From Bacteroidota bacterium (GTDB lineage Bacteria > Bacteroidota > Bacteroidia > Flavobacteriales > Weeksellaceae), in the NCBI GenBank assembly GCA_023386965.1, contig JAEWIR010000034.1:1-64000 (forward strand): DNA of 64,000 nt, given 5' to 3'. Both the position numbers and the translations under genes were made by a program. The notes under the pieces are model-generated. The model was given only the letters and a program-made list of their open reading frames with translations. It made no database searches and had not been told where the DNA came from. Of this stretch, positions 16,635 to 23,781 are shown one piece after another. Position 1 is the first letter of the stretch; every line of letters starts with the position of its first letter.

Positions 16635-16886
16635 CTATCTGCATTTGCAGGCCTCACATTCCTGTAAGGTTTCAAAACCCTTCTGCGAACATCCGGTATA
16701 GGTAATCTGTTCACATTTACTGCTGCCTTCATTGTAAAACCACCTGGTGAAATTGGCTGAGCAAATCTCATTGGTTGGCGGTAAATCACTGCACTTGGCG
16801 GGTGCAGGACCGCAGTCACGTGAGCAGTTAACGACAATAGTTGTGCAGACCAGCAGCAGGCCTTTCAGAAGTAGATTTTGTTTCAT
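16635..16886 (-). CDS. small exported Kunitz/BPTI-domain protein
   Basis: An 83-residue exported protein. Residues 1-20 are a signal peptide; Cys21 may be lipidated, although VVNC is an atypical lipobox. Residues 32-82 resemble a Kunitz (BPTI) inhibitor: cysteines 32, 42, 58, 66, 77 and 80 or 82, with the hallmark RWFYN (48-52) and YTGC (63-66). Spacings 42-58 (16) and 58-66 (8) equal those of BPTI; the loop before Cys77 is two residues shorter. The position equivalent to the inhibitory P1 residue is Ser43. Kunitz domains are mostly eukaryotic. Protease inhibition is inferred only. Isolated gene, opposite to its neighbours. Confidence 0.75.
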   Translation of the reverse strand: MKQNLLLKGLLLVCTTIVVNCSRDCGPAPAKCSDLPPTNEICSANFTRWFYNEGSSKCEQITYTGCSQKGFETLQECEACKCR

Positions 16887-17104
16887 AATGATGGTTTTTT
16901 AGGTTAATGAAATGAAGTGGTGTAAAAGGAGAGCAATAGTCATTGCTACAGTAAAATTAAAAAATAAAACAGTACAGTACCACTGGACGTTTCAGTTTTT
17001 AATGATTAACACTTTGACTGTCAGTCCCTGCCGGTCTCATGCGTCAGTAACTGAAGCACAGAACCTGCCCTTACCGGGGGGCTCTTTATATCCTTTAAAA
17101 TGCC

Positions 17105-17112
17105 TATTTTTG
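17105..17112 (+). promoter_or_regulatory. -7 promoter box for the glutaminyl cyclase lipoprotein
   Basis: TATTTTTG, 15 bases before the ATG at 17128. It lies inside the much longer open frame from 16912 and supports the internal start. Confidence 0.6.
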
Positions 17113-17127
17113 GAAAAAAATTATAGG

Positions 17128-18150
17128 ATGAGAAGTAAATTCGCCATTGCGGCGCTTGCGCTGTTTCTGCTGACGGCCTGTAACAAGGATAAAGAAATTC
17201 TTAATACACTGAATGAGTACAATCTCCAGATGGAAAGTACAGGCTATCACTTTGGTGACCAACTTCAGCTGCCGGCTGAGGTGATGGAGAATGCTTCGGA
17301 AGTAACCATAAGTTTCGGGGATAAGGAAACTTCTGAGCTCGTAGTGGATCCTAACTTTTTTACCCTCGGTGATAACGCGGTTACTTTTAACATAAAAAAG
17401 AAAAATGGTGAGGTTCTAAATCAGGATGCCACGATAAATGTATTCGCCAAAAATCCTGAAAAACAGTTTGCTTACACTGTTGTTGCAGAATATCCGCACG
17501 ATGTGGCCAATTTTGTACAGGGATTCCAGTTGGAGGGTAATATGATCTACGAGTCCGACGGACAGAACGGGTCCTCCAAGATTTTAAAATATCCACTGGG
17601 AAGTACTGCACCTGTTGCATCTACAGATCAGCCGGCTGATGTCTTTTCTGAAGGCAGCACCATTATCGGCGATAAAGTTTATCAGCTTACCTGGCAAAAT
17701 AAGAAAGGTTTCATTTATGACAAAGCGACGCTGAAACTGTTAGGCGAATTTCCATACCCAAATGTAATGGGTGAGGGATGGGGCCTTACCTACGACGGTA
17801 AAAACCTGATTGCTTCAGACGGTACCAAGAATCTCTACTTTCTGGATGCCTCCGATCCTTCGAAATTGGTAAGGTATGTGGCCGTAGCCGGAAATAAAAG
17901 CGCCTATGACCGCCTGAATGAACTTGAGTACCACGATGGTTATGTATATGCGAATGTTTGGCAAAAACCCATCATCCTGCAAATCAATCCCAAAACGGGA
18001 GAGGTGACAGGCAAATTTGACTTCACCGAAATCGCGAAGAAACACACTACCGGCGACGATGATGTTTTGAACGGAATTGCTTTCAAAGGAAACAATATGC
18101 TTATCACCGGTAAGAACTGGCCAAAGATTTATGAAATCGCCGTTAAATAA
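17128..18150 (+). CDS. glutaminyl-peptide cyclotransferase lipoprotein
   Basis: A 340-residue lipoprotein. The signal peptide ends in LLTAC (Cys18). Residues about 40-115 form an Ig-like all-beta region; residues about 125-340 match the plant-type glutamine cyclotransferase five-bladed beta-propeller, with FVQGFQLEGNMIYES, GEGWGLTYDGKNLIASDG, LNELEYHDGYVYANVW and LNGIAFKGNNMLITGKNWP. The enzyme converts N-terminal Gln to pyroglutamate on exported proteins. In Bacteroidota many exported proteins begin with Gln after signal cleavage; several in this window do. The open frame extends to 16912, but the lipoprotein signal fixes the start. A second beta-rich secreted protein follows 34 bases later. 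Confidence 0.88.
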   Translation: MRSKFAIAALALFLLTACNKDKEILNTLNEYNLQMESTGYHFGDQLQLPAEVMENASEVTISFGDKETSELVVDPNFFTLGDNAVTFNIKKKNGEVLNQDATINVFAKNPEKQFAYTVVAEYPHDVANFVQGFQLEGNMIYESDGQNGSSKILKYPLGSTAPVASTDQPADVFSEGSTIIGDKVYQLTWQNKKGFIYDKATLKLLGEFPYPNVMGEGWGLTYDGKNLIASDGTKNLYFLDASDPSKLVRYVAVAGNKSAYDRLNELEYHDGYVYANVWQKPIILQINPKTGEVTGKFDFTEIAKKHTTGDDDVLNGIAFKGNNMLITGKNWPKIYEIAVK

Positions 18151-18184
18151 CACCGCTATAGCGGGCTATGAACTGAATTAACAT

Positions 18185-18958
18185 ATGTCTTCAAAAGCAT
18201 TTCAGTTCATCCTTTTACTGATATGCTGCACGGCTAACGCGCAGCATATATTGCCTATGGACACCCTGCAGCTTAGGGAAACAAAGGAGCTTTTTGCAGA
18301 TGATTACGGGAACATCTATCTGTACCGCAATAAAGACTTCAGTCTCACCAAGTATGATTCACTGGGCGTGCAGAAGGGCCGGCTGATGCTTACGCTGCCT
18401 TTCCGTATTCAGGCTGTTCAGAATCCGCTTAACATTCCCACTTTTTCGGAAAATGCGCAGGTTCTTCGCTATTATGACCAAAACCTGAACGAAATCCAAA
18501 CCGTAGATTTGCGTAACCACTTCGGTTATATTAAAGCAGCTTATGCAGAAGATCAGCAGTTTGTGTGGTTGCTGGATGAGAGTACAAAGCGCCTGATACG
18601 CTTCAACTTTCGCGACGGGAAGTCAGTACATAATCTGCCGCTATCCCTTTCATTTGATGGCATTCGCGACCTGTTGGTCTTCGAAAACAGGATACATATC
18701 CTCACGCAACATCAGCTTCTGGTTTATGATATCAGAGCAGAAAAATTACTTGAACTGCCATTTGAAGACGGTAAACGCTTACGGCGCGAGAACGACCGGA
18801 TCTACATCATATCCGCTGATTCCGTATCCTTTTTAGATAACGGGCAGACACGGGAAATCTTTCGCGTGCCCGGTGCTTTGATTGTGGATAAAAACTCAAC
18901 CCGTTACTTTGTAATCAAAGAGAACAACCTCTATCTTTACCCCGTTCAGAACCGATAA
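18185..18958 (+). CDS. secreted hypothetical protein, beta-propeller-like
   Basis: I do not recognise a family. 257 residues with a signal peptide of about 19 residues (ending TANAQ). The mature part is a run of short beta-hairpin repeats of the form ADDYGNIYLYRNKD, LLVFENRIHILTQHQLLVYD and RENDRIYIISADSVSFLD, suggesting a small propeller. It lies 34 bases after the glutaminyl cyclase lipoprotein gene, without an intervening terminator, and is probably co-transcribed. The mature N-terminus would be Gln, so it could itself be a cyclase substrate. Function unknown. Confidence 0.7.
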   Translation: MSSKAFQFILLLICCTANAQHILPMDTLQLRETKELFADDYGNIYLYRNKDFSLTKYDSLGVQKGRLMLTLPFRIQAVQNPLNIPTFSENAQVLRYYDQNLNEIQTVDLRNHFGYIKAAYAEDQQFVWLLDESTKRLIRFNFRDGKSVHNLPLSLSFDGIRDLLVFENRIHILTQHQLLVYDIRAEKLLELPFEDGKRLRRENDRIYIISADSVSFLDNGQTREIFRVPGALIVDKNSTRYFVIKENNLYLYPVQNR

Positions 18959-19032
18959 GCTGCAACAATTGTCAGAACAGTGTATCTTATTGGTTTTTAA
19001 TATCCTATAACTTTTAATTACAACCATTCATA

Positions 19033-19647
19033 ATGCATATTGCGGTAACAGGAAATATTGGTGCAGGCAAAACAACATTAACCACCATGCTGGCGAAACA
19101 CTACGGCTGGGAAACCCAGTTTGAAGATGTGGACCACAACCCGTATCTGGAAGATTTTTATGCGGATATGAGTAAATGGAGTTTTGCGCTTCAGATTTAT
19201 TTCCTCGGAAGCCGCTTCCGCCAGGTAAAGGAAATCCGCGACAGTGGCCGGAGTGTAATCCAGGACAGGACCATCTATGAAGATGCTCACATTTTTGCTG
19301 AAAATCTAAATGACATGAATCTTCTTACAGACCGAGACTTTAACAATTATTCTGCGGTTTTTGACCTGATGCGTTCTTTCGTTTCGGCACCGGATTTGCT
19401 GATCTATTTAAAATCAGATGTTCCCAATCTGGTGAAAAAGATCTATAAGCGCGGCCGCGAGTATGAAGCGAGCATCAGTATAGAGTATCTGTCCAAGCTA
19501 AACCAAAAGTATGAGCGTTGGATTTCCGGATATAAGGAGGGAAAGTTACTGATCATTGAAGTTGATGATTTGGATTTTGTAGAGAGACCTGAGGATTTTG
19601 GATATATCCTGCAGCGCATCGAAACAGAAATGCATGGCCTTTTTTAG
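19033..19647 (+). CDS. deoxynucleoside kinase
   Basis: A 204-residue deoxynucleoside monophosphate-forming kinase (dCK/dGK family) for salvage of deoxynucleosides. Walker A is GNIGAGKT at residues 7-14; the DRTIYEDAHIFA stretch carries the family's catalytic D/E-R-S-like motif; the lid region is VKKIYKRGREYE. Length matches the bacterial family. It stands alone, 29 bases before the ArsC-like gene, with which it may share a transcript. Base preference among dA, dG and dC cannot be read. Confidence 0.9.
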   Translation: MHIAVTGNIGAGKTTLTTMLAKHYGWETQFEDVDHNPYLEDFYADMSKWSFALQIYFLGSRFRQVKEIRDSGRSVIQDRTIYEDAHIFAENLNDMNLLTDRDFNNYSAVFDLMRSFVSAPDLLIYLKSDVPNLVKKIYKRGREYEASISIEYLSKLNQKYERWISGYKEGKLLIIEVDDLDFVERPEDFGYILQRIETEMHGLF

Positions 19648-19676
19648 AAATTTATAACCGTTGAATCCTGCTTGCC

Positions 19677-20024
19677 GTGATAAAAGTCCTTCATAACAAC
19701 AGCTGTTCCAAATCCCGGGCAATCCTGGAGCATCTGGACGAAAATAATGTTCCTTTTGAAATAATTGATTTTATGGAACATCCGCTCTCCGAACTTGAAC
19801 TTCGCACCGTACTTAAGAAACTTAACACCGATATTGACGGTCTTATCCGTAAAAATGAAACACTCTACAAAGAAAAATTTGCGGACAAGCAGCTTTCCGA
19901 GGAAGAGTGGATACATGTGCTGAGTGAGAACCCGTCTTTAATGCAGCGTCCTATACTGATCAAAGGTTCTGTAGCGATGGTTGCAAGACCTGTGGAAAAT
20001 GTGAGGTTTTTCCTGGATAAATAA
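19677..20024 (+). CDS. ArsC/Spx-family thioredoxin-fold protein
   Basis: A 115-residue thioredoxin-fold protein of the arsenate reductase family. The catalytic Cys10 lies in NNSCSKSR, and the later RPILIKGSVAMVARP matches the family's cis-Pro and Arg region. It starts at GTG (19677); no ATG is available upstream in frame before a stop. No arsenic resistance genes are near, so it may be a general glutathione/thioredoxin-linked reductase or a YffB-like protein rather than a true arsenate reductase. It ends 3 bases from the convergent epimerase gene. Confidence 0.85.
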   Translation: MIKVLHNNSCSKSRAILEHLDENNVPFEIIDFMEHPLSELELRTVLKKLNTDIDGLIRKNETLYKEKFADKQLSEEEWIHVLSENPSLMQRPILIKGSVAMVARPVENVRFFLDK

Positions 20025-20027
20025 AAT

Positions 20028-20924
20028 CTAAGTGGTTAACGCCTTAAAAGCCTGAGTTAGTTCAGGATATTTAAAATCAAATCCCCGGGATTTGATTTTT
20101 TTATTGCTTACGCGTGTGCCCTCCAGGATAATTTCACTCATTTCCCCCAAAATCATTTTTAACAGGAAAGCAGGAACGTTTATAGGCAGGAATAATTTTC
20201 CGCGTGCTTCAGCCAGCTTTCGCATAAATTCCCTGTTGGTGGGAATTTCATCTGCCACTGCATTATAATTGCCGTTAAATTTTGGGTTTTCTGCTGCTTC
20301 AACATACATATTGACTAAATCATCCAGATGTACCCAGTTGAACCATTGTGTTCCTTTGCCGATGCCACTACCCAAATTGAGGTTAGTGATCATGTTCAGT
20401 TTTTCCAGTGTGCCGCCCCGGGCCGATAGCACCGGCGCGGTTCTGAGGATGACTGTCCGGTTGGAAATGGTTTTAAAATGGAGTGCGGCACTTTCCCATT
20501 TTCTGCACAAATCACTTAGGAAATCCAGCTTAACAATTTCTGAATCCTCATCCAAAATTTGGTCTGAAGTAAATGTCCCGTAATAATTGATTCCGGAGGC
20601 AGAAATGAAAGACTTTAGTGACAGATCTGCAAGCGTGCATCTGTCAAACAGAAAGTTGGCGCTGTCCACACGGCTGGAAATCAGTTCCTGTTTATATTCA
20701 TGTGTCCATTTTTTACCTATAGTGGCCCCGGCCAGGTGAATAATGCTTTCTACACCTTCCAAAGCACCCTTGTCCAGTTCACGTTTCCTGTAATTCCAGT
20801 AAAATTCATCCGGAGTTTTTGGCTTTCTTCTTACCAGAATATTTACCGTGTGTCCCCGTTTACGAAGTTCGGGTACCAGCTGCCTGCCTACAAGTCCGGA
20901 TGCCCCGGTCACCAGGATTTTCAT
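20028..20924 (-). CDS. TIGR01777-family NAD(P)-binding epimerase
   Basis: A 298-residue extended SDR protein. The nucleotide-binding GASGLVG motif is at residues 7-13, followed by IHLAGATIGKKWT, SASGINYYG and RTAPVLSARGG, all typical of TIGR01777. The C-terminal DUF1731 part is present (GEMSEIILEGTRVSNKKIKSRGFDFKYP). Plant relatives are linked to cell division and GIANT CHLOROPLAST 1; bacterial function is not established. It follows the DUF493 gene by 3 bases on the minus strand, so the two form an operon. Confidence 0.9.
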   Translation of the reverse strand: MKILVTGASGLVGRQLVPELRKRGHTVNILVRRKPKTPDEFYWNYRKRELDKGALEGVESIIHLAGATIGKKWTHEYKQELISSRVDSANFLFDRCTLADLSLKSFISASGINYYGTFTSDQILDEDSEIVKLDFLSDLCRKWESAALHFKTISNRTVILRTAPVLSARGGTLEKLNMITNLNLGSGIGKGTQWFNWVHLDDLVNMYVEAAENPKFNGNYNAVADEIPTNREFMRKLAEARGKLFLPINVPAFLLKMILGEMSEIILEGTRVSNKKIKSRGFDFKYPELTQAFKALTT

Positions 20925-20927
20925 ATG

Positions 20928-21236
20928 TTAAAGCATTACCACGCCGTCAATTTTTGCCACCTTCTTGTAAAGGTCAATCACCTGGTTGGCATCCATTACA
21001 AAAGCGGTCATGCTGGCGGCAATGTATTTGCCGTTCTTACTTTCACGTGTAGAAATGGTGTACTTGATTTTGTCGAAGACCTGATACAGTTCCGTGAGTT
21101 TCAGATTGTCATTCGGGAAAATGAATTTATAAAGATAATCTTCAGGGAAATTATGATTCTCTTCAAGTTTGCTTTTGAGCGACTCGTAAAATTCATCCTG
21201 ATTCTGTCCGCTGGTATCGGCGTATAATGGGTCCAT
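20928..21236 (-). CDS. DUF493 family protein
   Basis: A 102-residue cytoplasmic protein of the DUF493/YbeD family, an ACT-like ferredoxin fold: NFPEDYLYKFIFPND, then SKNGKYIAASMTAFVMDANQVIDLYKKVAKIDGVVML. Function unknown; ACT-like domains often bind small regulators. First gene of a two-gene unit with the TIGR01777 epimerase. No obvious TAnnTTTG box precedes it. Confidence 0.85.
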   Translation of the reverse strand: MDPLYADTSGQNQDEFYESLKSKLEENHNFPEDYLYKFIFPNDNLKLTELYQVFDKIKYTISTRESKNGKYIAASMTAFVMDANQVIDLYKKVAKIDGVVML

Positions 21237-21290
21237 TCTGTTAATTTTATTAATGAAAAAAGGTCCTGAAAAAGGACCCTAAAGATAGTA

Positions 21291-21992
21291 TTATTTCATT
21301 GATCCTGCACTGCCGCTGAAGGCGCCTAACATGCTGGATTTATTTTTCTCCTCATAATCAGCAATAATGTTAAAGATTCCGTTTACCATCTGTTCGGATG
21401 CCAGCCTGCTTAAACCGTTACCACCCAGATTGGTTGAACTGCTTTGGCCGCCAAAAAGGGTACCCAGCATATTGGTACCCTGTAAAGCAGTGTTAATAGA
21501 TCGTACGATGCCGAACTGATTCAGTTTTTCATCCACCTTCGGCATAATGGCCTGGATCAGTTGCTGTTCTGTTTTTTCACGCAGAACCTGGGTGGCAATC
21601 CCCTGGCCGCCCTGCATAATCCGAGATACATCGTTCGCATTAAGACTGTTTACTGCATTCTGAAGGATAGGTTGTGATATATTTACAGTATATGCAGCAC
21701 TTTCAGCCACATACTCCTTGCCTCGCATTGCTAAATTCGGGGCCACCCTTTCAAGTAGATTGTACACATTTCTAAGGTTTTCGGGCAGTGCACGCACAAT
21801 CAGGTCATTTTGCAGGAAAGCCTGCTTATTGCCGAAAATATTGCCCATTTGCGTCACGCCTCCCAACAGAACCCTCTTGATGACAGAAAGTCCCAGGTCT
21901 GAAGTTGCCAGAGCCATGCAGGATTGTGTGGAAGTAAGCAGAACACCACCGGTGCCCATTAGCAGTGCTGCGGAAAGTATGATCTTTTTCAT
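21291..21992 (-). CDS. DUF4197-like exported protein
   Basis: A 233-residue exported protein with a signal peptide whose cleavage region includes STQSC (Cys25), which could be a lipidation site. The core (ALPENLRNVYNLLERVAP, ILQNAVNSLNANDVSRIMQGG, TQVLREKTEQQL) resembles DUF4197, a mostly helical family of unknown function. The C-terminus is Gly/Ser-rich. It stands alone, 54 bases upstream of the DUF493 gene on the same strand. Assignment to DUF4197 is from pattern memory and moderately sure. Confidence 0.7.
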   Translation of the reverse strand: MKKIILSAALLMGTGGVLLTSTQSCMALATSDLGLSVIKRVLLGGVTQMGNIFGNKQAFLQNDLIVRALPENLRNVYNLLERVAPNLAMRGKEYVAESAAYTVNISQPILQNAVNSLNANDVSRIMQGGQGIATQVLREKTEQQLIQAIMPKVDEKLNQFGIVRSINTALQGTNMLGTLFGGQSSSTNLGGNGLSRLASEQMVNGIFNIIADYEEKNKSSMLGAFSGSAGSMK

Positions 21993-22147
21993 GATATCTA
22001 TTTTAAACTAAGGTGCACTCTCAAATATTACGCCAAATCTGAACATGCAACCGTATTGGACTCCGTACCATATGACAGTTGCTGTTAAAAGTCCTTTCCT
22101 CATCCCTTTTGTTATGCTTTAAGCCATTATTTTCCGCTAAAAATCCG

Positions 22148-22155
22148 TATTTTTG
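22148..22155 (+). promoter_or_regulatory. -7 promoter box for purB
   Basis: TATTTTTG preceded by AAATCCG, giving the extended AAATCCGTATTTTTG shared with dgt; 25 bases before the ATG. Confidence 0.6.
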
Positions 22156-22180
22156 TGACGATAAAAAGTAAAAAGAAAGA

Positions 22181-23608
22181 ATGGACTCGTACAAAAATCC
22201 ACTGGAAGAGCGGTATTCAAGCAAGGAAATGCTTTACAATTTTTCCCCAAACAATAAGTTCAGAAACTGGCGTAAGCTTTGGATCGCTCTGGCAGAGATT
22301 GAGAAGGATCTGGGTCTTGAGATTTCGGATGAGCAGATCGCAGAACTGAAGGCCAATGCTGAAGATATCGATTATATAAAAGCGGCTGAATACGAGAAGA
22401 AATTCCGTCACGACGTGATGGCTCATGTGCATACTTATGGTGATGCCGCACCGTCTGCAAAAGGAATTATCCATTTGGGTGCAACGTCTGCATTTGTTGG
22501 CGATAATACCGACCTCATCCAGATGCGAGACGGGCTTCTCCTGTTGAGAAAGCAGATGGTGAATGTGATTAAAAATCTGTCGGATTTTGCCCTGAAATAT
22601 AAAGACCTTCCCACACTTGGGTTTACGCATTACCAGCCTGCTCAGCTTACTACTGTGGGGAAGCGTGCTACGTTATGGCTGCAGTCTCTGATCCTGGATT
22701 TCGAGGAACTTGAGTTTTTTATAGAAACGCTTAGATTCCGCGGGGTAAAAGGAACTACCGGTACTGCCGCAAGTTTCCTGGAGCTTTTTGAAGGCGATTA
22801 TGCTAAGGTGAAGCATTTGGATACAGAACTTTCAAAGCGCTTTGGTTTCGACAAGGTTTTCGGTGTTTCAGGTCAGACCTACGACCGTAAGATCGATGCA
22901 AAGGTGATGGCCTTACTTTCCAATATCGCTCAATCCGCACATAAGTTCACCAATGACCTTAGACTTCTGCAGAATTTAAAGGAAATAGAAGAGCCTTTTG
23001 AGAAGAACCAGATCGGTTCATCGGCGATGGCCTACAAAAGGAACCCCATGCGTTCCGAAAGGATTGGTGCGCTGTCCAAATTCGTAATGTCACTGAGTTC
23101 AAGCTCCGCAATGGTAGCTGCAACTCAGTGGTTTGAAAGGACTTTGGACGATTCAGCCAATAAAAGACTTGCGATTCCGCAGTCTTTCCTCGCGGTGGAC
23201 GCTATCCTTCTTATCTGGAACAATATTATGAACGGTATCGTGGTTTATGAAAACCGCATCAATAAACATATCATGGATGAGTTGCCGTTTATGGCCACTG
23301 AATATATCATCATGGAAGAGGTGAAAGCCGGCGGTGACCGTCAGGAAATCCACGAGACCATCCGCATACATTCCATGGAAGCTTCAAAGAAGGTGAAAGA
23401 GGAAGGTAGGGAAAATGACCTGCTGGAACGTATCCTTAACGATACCACACTTAAAATGGATAAATCAAAGCTGATGGAGGTACTGGATCCAAAGAACTTT
23501 GTTGGGTTTGCGCCAATCCAGACAGAAGAGTTTGTAAAGAACGAAGTGCAGCCAATTCTGGATAAATATGCCGGACTTATCGGCATGGAGGCCGATTTGA
23601 AAGTGTAA
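22181..23608 (+). CDS. purB: adenylosuccinate lyase
   Basis: A 475-residue enzyme acting twice in purine synthesis: SAICAR to AICAR, and adenylosuccinate to AMP, each with loss of fumarate. The fumarase/ASL signature appears as GSSAMAYKRNPMRSE, which carries the flexible catalytic-loop serine; the His-rich LGFTHYQPAQ and the early HLGATSAFVGDN are also family-specific. Length fits. purL follows after a short terminator, so two purine genes adjoin here; the remaining pur genes are outside the window. Confidence 0.95.
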   Translation: MDSYKNPLEERYSSKEMLYNFSPNNKFRNWRKLWIALAEIEKDLGLEISDEQIAELKANAEDIDYIKAAEYEKKFRHDVMAHVHTYGDAAPSAKGIIHLGATSAFVGDNTDLIQMRDGLLLLRKQMVNVIKNLSDFALKYKDLPTLGFTHYQPAQLTTVGKRATLWLQSLILDFEELEFFIETLRFRGVKGTTGTAASFLELFEGDYAKVKHLDTELSKRFGFDKVFGVSGQTYDRKIDAKVMALLSNIAQSAHKFTNDLRLLQNLKEIEEPFEKNQIGSSAMAYKRNPMRSERIGALSKFVMSLSSSSAMVAATQWFERTLDDSANKRLAIPQSFLAVDAILLIWNNIMNGIVVYENRINKHIMDELPFMATEYIIMEEVKAGGDRQEIHETIRIHSMEASKKVKEEGRENDLLERILNDTTLKMDKSKLMEVLDPKNFVGFAPIQTEEFVKNEVQPILDKYAGLIGMEADLKV

Positions 23609-23615
23609 ATAATAA

Positions 23616-23641
23616 AATGCGGTCTCTGGGCTGCATTTTTT
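23616..23641 (+). terminator. weak terminator after purB
   Basis: AATGCGG pairs with CTGCATT (one G-T wobble), followed by TTTTTT. Confidence 0.5.
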
Positions 23642-23749
23642 ACAGTATTGAATGCGGTAATTTATTTACATTGGCGCAACATGCAATTCAACGTCAACAG
23701 CGCCGGTCTTTATCACATTCTGCAAAATAAAATATTTGGCTTTTGGCCA

Positions 23750-23781
23750 AAATCTATAAATCTAAAAATCTGACATCTAAT
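23750..23781. repeat. degenerate ATCTRA-type repeat before purL
   Basis: Imperfect repeats of AATCTA/AATCTG/CATCTA run up to the purL start codon. Similar wording recurs at 39088-39118, 39413-39462 and, as exact CAGATGT units, at 46433-46473. Confidence 0.5.

Noticed and set aside
16598..16837. 79-codon frame overlapping the Kunitz gene on the same strand
   Set aside because: It is out of frame with the signal peptide and cysteine pattern; the Kunitz frame explains the region.
16912..17127. 72-codon N-terminal extension of the glutaminyl cyclase gene
   Set aside because: It would bury a clear lipoprotein signal peptide (LLTAC) inside the protein, and a promoter box lies within it.
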